This document shows positions 6,017-7,126 of a stretch of DNA of 7,126 nt, piece after piece. This DNA is from Candidatus Saccharibacteria bacterium RIFCSPHIGHO2_02_FULL_47_12 (lineage in GTDB: Bacteria > Patescibacteriota > Saccharimonadia > Saccharimonadales > JANWIN01): the NCBI GenBank assembly GCA_001790455.1, contig MGCP01000025.1, positions 6,710 through 13,835 of the forward strand. The letters are read 5' to 3'. Under the pieces are notes generated by a model. The model searched no databases. It saw only the letters and a program-made list of their open reading frames with translations, and was not told where the DNA came from. A program made the translations under genes and the position numbers. Position 1 is the stretch's first letter, and each line of letters starts with the position of its first letter.

Positions 6017-6032
6017 AAACCTTTTGGGGTTT
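6017..6032. terminator. Weak hairpin between convergent stop codons
   Basis: AAACC (6017-6021) can pair with GGTTT (6028-6032) around TTTTGG. It lies in the 44-base gap between the transporter and zinc-ribbon stops, the place where a shared terminator would be expected, but the stem is short and has no true U-tract, so this is only a possibility. Confidence 0.2.
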
Positions 6033-6035
6033 TCT

Positions 6036-6212
6036 CTATATTCTGGGTTTTGATGACAAATGCCAGCTGCCGCAGTTTGGGCATTTGTAGGCTCGTCTGG
6101 GCTTGCCCGGTTTGCGGCTGGGGTTGATTTTGTTTAGTGCAGCCTTAGCCGCAGCTTCGCTGCTGTAGCGAGCCTTTTTTCTGCAGGTTGATTTTTGATT
6201 GCTTCCAAACAT
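6036..6212 (-). CDS. Small zinc-ribbon protein
   Basis: A 58-residue basic protein (from ATG at 6210-6212) with one upstream Cys in TCRKKARYSSEAAAKAAL and a C-terminal YKCPNCGSWHLSSKP. The four ligands, C10, C44, C47 and H51, form a C-x(33)-C-x2-C-x3-H zinc-ribbon pattern. Short proteins with a Cys followed by an Ala-rich helix and then a YxCxxCGxWHLTS-like end are, to my recollection, common in actinobacteria, phages and CPR genomes, and their role is not established; nucleic-acid binding is plausible because of the Lys/Arg content. The ATG is preferred because TAAAAT lies 8 bases upstream and the ligands remain intact. An in-frame GTG at 6246-6248 would give 70 residues and would overlap the stop of an upstream frame by one base (TAGTG), so the longer form is a real alternative. 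Confidence 0.72.
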   Translation of the reverse strand: MFGSNQKSTCRKKARYSSEAAAKAALNKINPSRKPGKPRRAYKCPNCGSWHLSSKPRI

Positions 6213-6220
6213 TCCCTGGT

Positions 6221-6226
6221 ATTTTA
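6221..6226 (-). promoter_or_regulatory. Candidate -10 box for the zinc-ribbon gene
   Basis: Reverse strand TAAAAT (5 of 6 to consensus) ends 8 bases before the ATG at 6210-6212, the same spacing as alaS and the transporter. There is no TGn extension. If the longer GTG form is used, this sequence is coding instead; a GAGGT just upstream of it is then also inside the gene. Confidence 0.35.
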
Positions 6227-6247
6227 CCTCGTTTTTTCCTGCAAACA

Positions 6248-6409
6248 CTATCCCACGATTGCAAGGTTACGCCCTGCAAAAGCAATTTGCTCCGCTACCC
6301 TGCCAATCACCTCGATCTTTTCACACTTCTCCGCATCTTGGTCGAAGCCTTTATAATAAAGGTCACCACAAATATATTTGATGTTCTGTGGTTTTATTAT
6401 ATAATACCT
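6248..6409 (-). pseudogene. Coding-like frame with no usable start codon
   Basis: Reverse frame open for 53 codons from 6409 to a TAG at 6248-6250, bounded upstream by TGA at 6410-6412. The peptide looks natural (for example NIKYICGDLYYKGFDQDAEK, then CEKIEVIGRVAEQIAFAG), with a plausible amphipathic helix and three-position codon texture, yet contains no ATG or TTG and only one late GTG, which would leave about 20 residues. A reverse-strand TATAAT sits at 6396-6401 inside this frame. The TAG overlaps the long-form zinc-ribbon GTG by one base. It may be the remnant of a gene whose 5' end was replaced by the promoter of the 158-residue gene, or a gene starting at a non-standard codon such as ATC at 6380-6382. 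I do not recognise the family. Confidence 0.35.
6378..6405 (+). promoter_or_regulatory. Promoter of the 158-residue gene
   Basis: TTGATG (6378-6383, 4 of 6 to the -35 consensus), a 16-base spacer and a perfect TATAAT (6400-6405) ending 6 bases before the ATG at 6412. It is the best two-part promoter in the window and predicts a leaderless mRNA. The -10 is part of the palindrome ATTATATAAT (6396-6405), which gives TATAAT on both strands. Confidence 0.6.
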
Positions 6410-6411
6410 TC

Positions 6412-6888
6412 ATGGAACTGAGTTTTAACAGGAATGGAACCATAAATATTAGAGCAGTCGACGAAGAAGAGGTCTTCATGTTGCGCGAGGCTGTGTTTGA
6501 GCGATTACGTGGACGCTTAAACGCAGGTGAGGAAACATCGCCAAGAATGTGGGGTCTACTGCACCGCTTGTGCGAAGTTGAAGATATTATAGAGCCCATA
6601 GATGTGCTTTCTGTACATCCAAGCTTTCTTAATGTAATCAGAGAATTCGGAGAGGCTACCCCAGCTCAACTACAAGAAATTGCTGCCGCTAAACAAAGTG
6701 ATCCTTTCATACTATCTGAACGCAAAAAATTGGGCGATAAAGCGGTAGATTACTCTAAGCAAATAGATGATTGCATTTCAAACAGACAGGCGTTTCATCA
6801 GTCATTTCATGAGATTATAACGGGAATAGTTAGTGGGGCTGAAGCTACTGAACCTCCACTAGGTGACAATGCCGCCGCCCAAGACTAA
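6412..6888 (+). CDS. Hypothetical protein, 158 residues
   Basis: I do not recognise this protein. It appears soluble and mostly helical, with no signal peptide, membrane segment or metal motif. Visible parts are an N-terminal stretch MELSFNRNGTINIRAVDEEE (1-20) that looks like two short beta strands, a helix FMLREAVFERLRGRL (22-36), a WGLLHRLCEVEDII helix (47-60), and a charged C-terminal helical region (83-140) with an Ala-rich polar tail. The strong -10 box 6 bases upstream fixes the ATG at 6412; an earlier in-frame GTG at 6388 is inside the promoter and is rejected. The last 30 bases overlap the 3' end of the convergent mnmA. Single-gene unit, function unknown. Confidence 0.72.
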   Translation: MELSFNRNGTINIRAVDEEEVFMLREAVFERLRGRLNAGEETSPRMWGLLHRLCEVEDIIEPIDVLSVHPSFLNVIREFGEATPAQLQEIAAAKQSDPFILSERKKLGDKAVDYSKQIDDCISNRQAFHQSFHEIITGIVSGAEATEPPLGDNAAAQD

Positions 6889-7126
6889 GTCTTCTTGGTA
6901 GATTACTGCAGATTGGCCGGGTGTTAGGGCGCGGACTTCGTCTTTAAGCGTGAGCGTTATCACATCTTTTCTGTGATGTAGCTCACATTCTATTAGCGGT
7001 GCCCTGTGCCGCGTCCGCACCATCAAGGTGGCACCCCGTAACGGGGGCGAATTTATCCAGTGAACATCTGTTAGCTTGATTTCTTTGCTCCAGAGGTTTT
7101 TGTCTTGCAAATCCGTCGTTACATAG
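6859..7126 (-). CDS. mnmA: tRNA-specific 2-thiouridylase MnmA, C-terminal part (runs off right edge)
   Basis: The final 88 residues of a protein whose 5' end is outside the window. MnmA puts sulfur on C2 of the wobble uridine (U34) of tRNAs for Lys, Glu and Gln, using ATP and a persulfide carrier. The visible part is its C-terminal beta-barrel: a YVTTDLQDKNLWSKEIKL opening, VHWINSPP, the RTRHRAP strand, then the hallmark VRALTPGQSAVIYQEDLVLGGGIV, which matches the family's TPGQ-AVFY-LGGG ending. The PP-loop and catalytic cysteines lie outside the window and cannot be checked. A TTG within the frame at 7108-7110 is internal, since family-like sequence continues upstream to the edge. The stop falls inside the convergent 158-residue gene, a 30-base tail-to-tail overlap. 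Confidence 0.87.
   Translation of the reverse strand, partial: YVTTDLQDKNLWSKEIKLTDVHWINSPPLRGATLMVRTRHRAPLIECELHHRKDVITLTLKDEVRALTPGQSAVIYQEDLVLGGGIVT

Noticed and set aside
6130..6175. GCAGC-TTC-GCTGC hairpin as a regulatory structure
   Set aside because: It lies within the Ala-rich coding region of the zinc-ribbon protein and is explained by repeated Ala codons.
6388..6411. In-frame GTG at 6388 as start of the 158-residue gene
   Set aside because: It would place the -35 to -10 spacer and the TATAAT box inside the coding region; the ATG at 6412 is 6 bases after the box.
1..7126. Recoded TGA (SR1/Gracilibacteria code 25)
   Set aside because: The phosphoribosyltransferase and alaS both end properly at TGA, each with a downstream frame overlapping the stop, so TGA is a stop here.

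Overview
This 7.1 kb window looks like ordinary chromosome from a small-genome bacterium. My best guess is Candidatus Saccharibacteria or another Patescibacteria (CPR) lineage. The reasons are an alanyl-tRNA synthetase of only 647 residues that ends right after its editing domain, very tight gene packing, many short lineage-type hypothetical proteins, and start sites with no Shine-Dalgarno sequence but a TATAAT-like box 5 to 8 bases upstream. TGA is used as a stop codon, so the recoded SR1/Gracilibacteria code does not apply. No rRNA, tRNA, CRISPR array, insertion sequence or phage gene was seen.

Layout. Positions 1-1278 (minus strand) hold the N-terminal part of an FtsA-type actin-like cell division protein, running off the left edge, preceded by a 105-residue unknown. 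Positions 1386-3042 (plus) hold a two-gene unit: an orotate-phosphoribosyltransferase-like protein overlapped by a GlnD/GlnE-like nucleotidyltransferase with a long helical tail. Positions 3050-5106 (minus) hold alaS, followed with an ATGA overlap by a 38-codon micro-ORF whose last eight residues repeat the last eight of AlaRS. Positions 5146-5991 (plus) hold a ten-helix EamA/DMT transporter, divergent from alaS across 39 bases. Positions 6036-6409 (minus) hold a small zinc-ribbon protein and, upstream of it, a coding-like frame with no usable start. Positions 6412-6888 (plus) hold a 158-residue unknown. The right edge (minus) holds the C-terminus of MnmA, whose last codons overlap the end of that unknown gene.

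Two housekeeping themes are clear: translation (alaS, mnmA) and division (ftsA). The accessory part is the phosphoribosyltransferase/nucleotidyltransferase pair, whose substrate is unknown and which is the best candidate here for an undescribed system. The most general observation is the start-site design. The first genes of likely transcripts have a -10 box so close to the start codon that the mRNA should be leaderless or nearly so. The one clear internal operon gene has an AAGGA Shine-Dalgarno instead.
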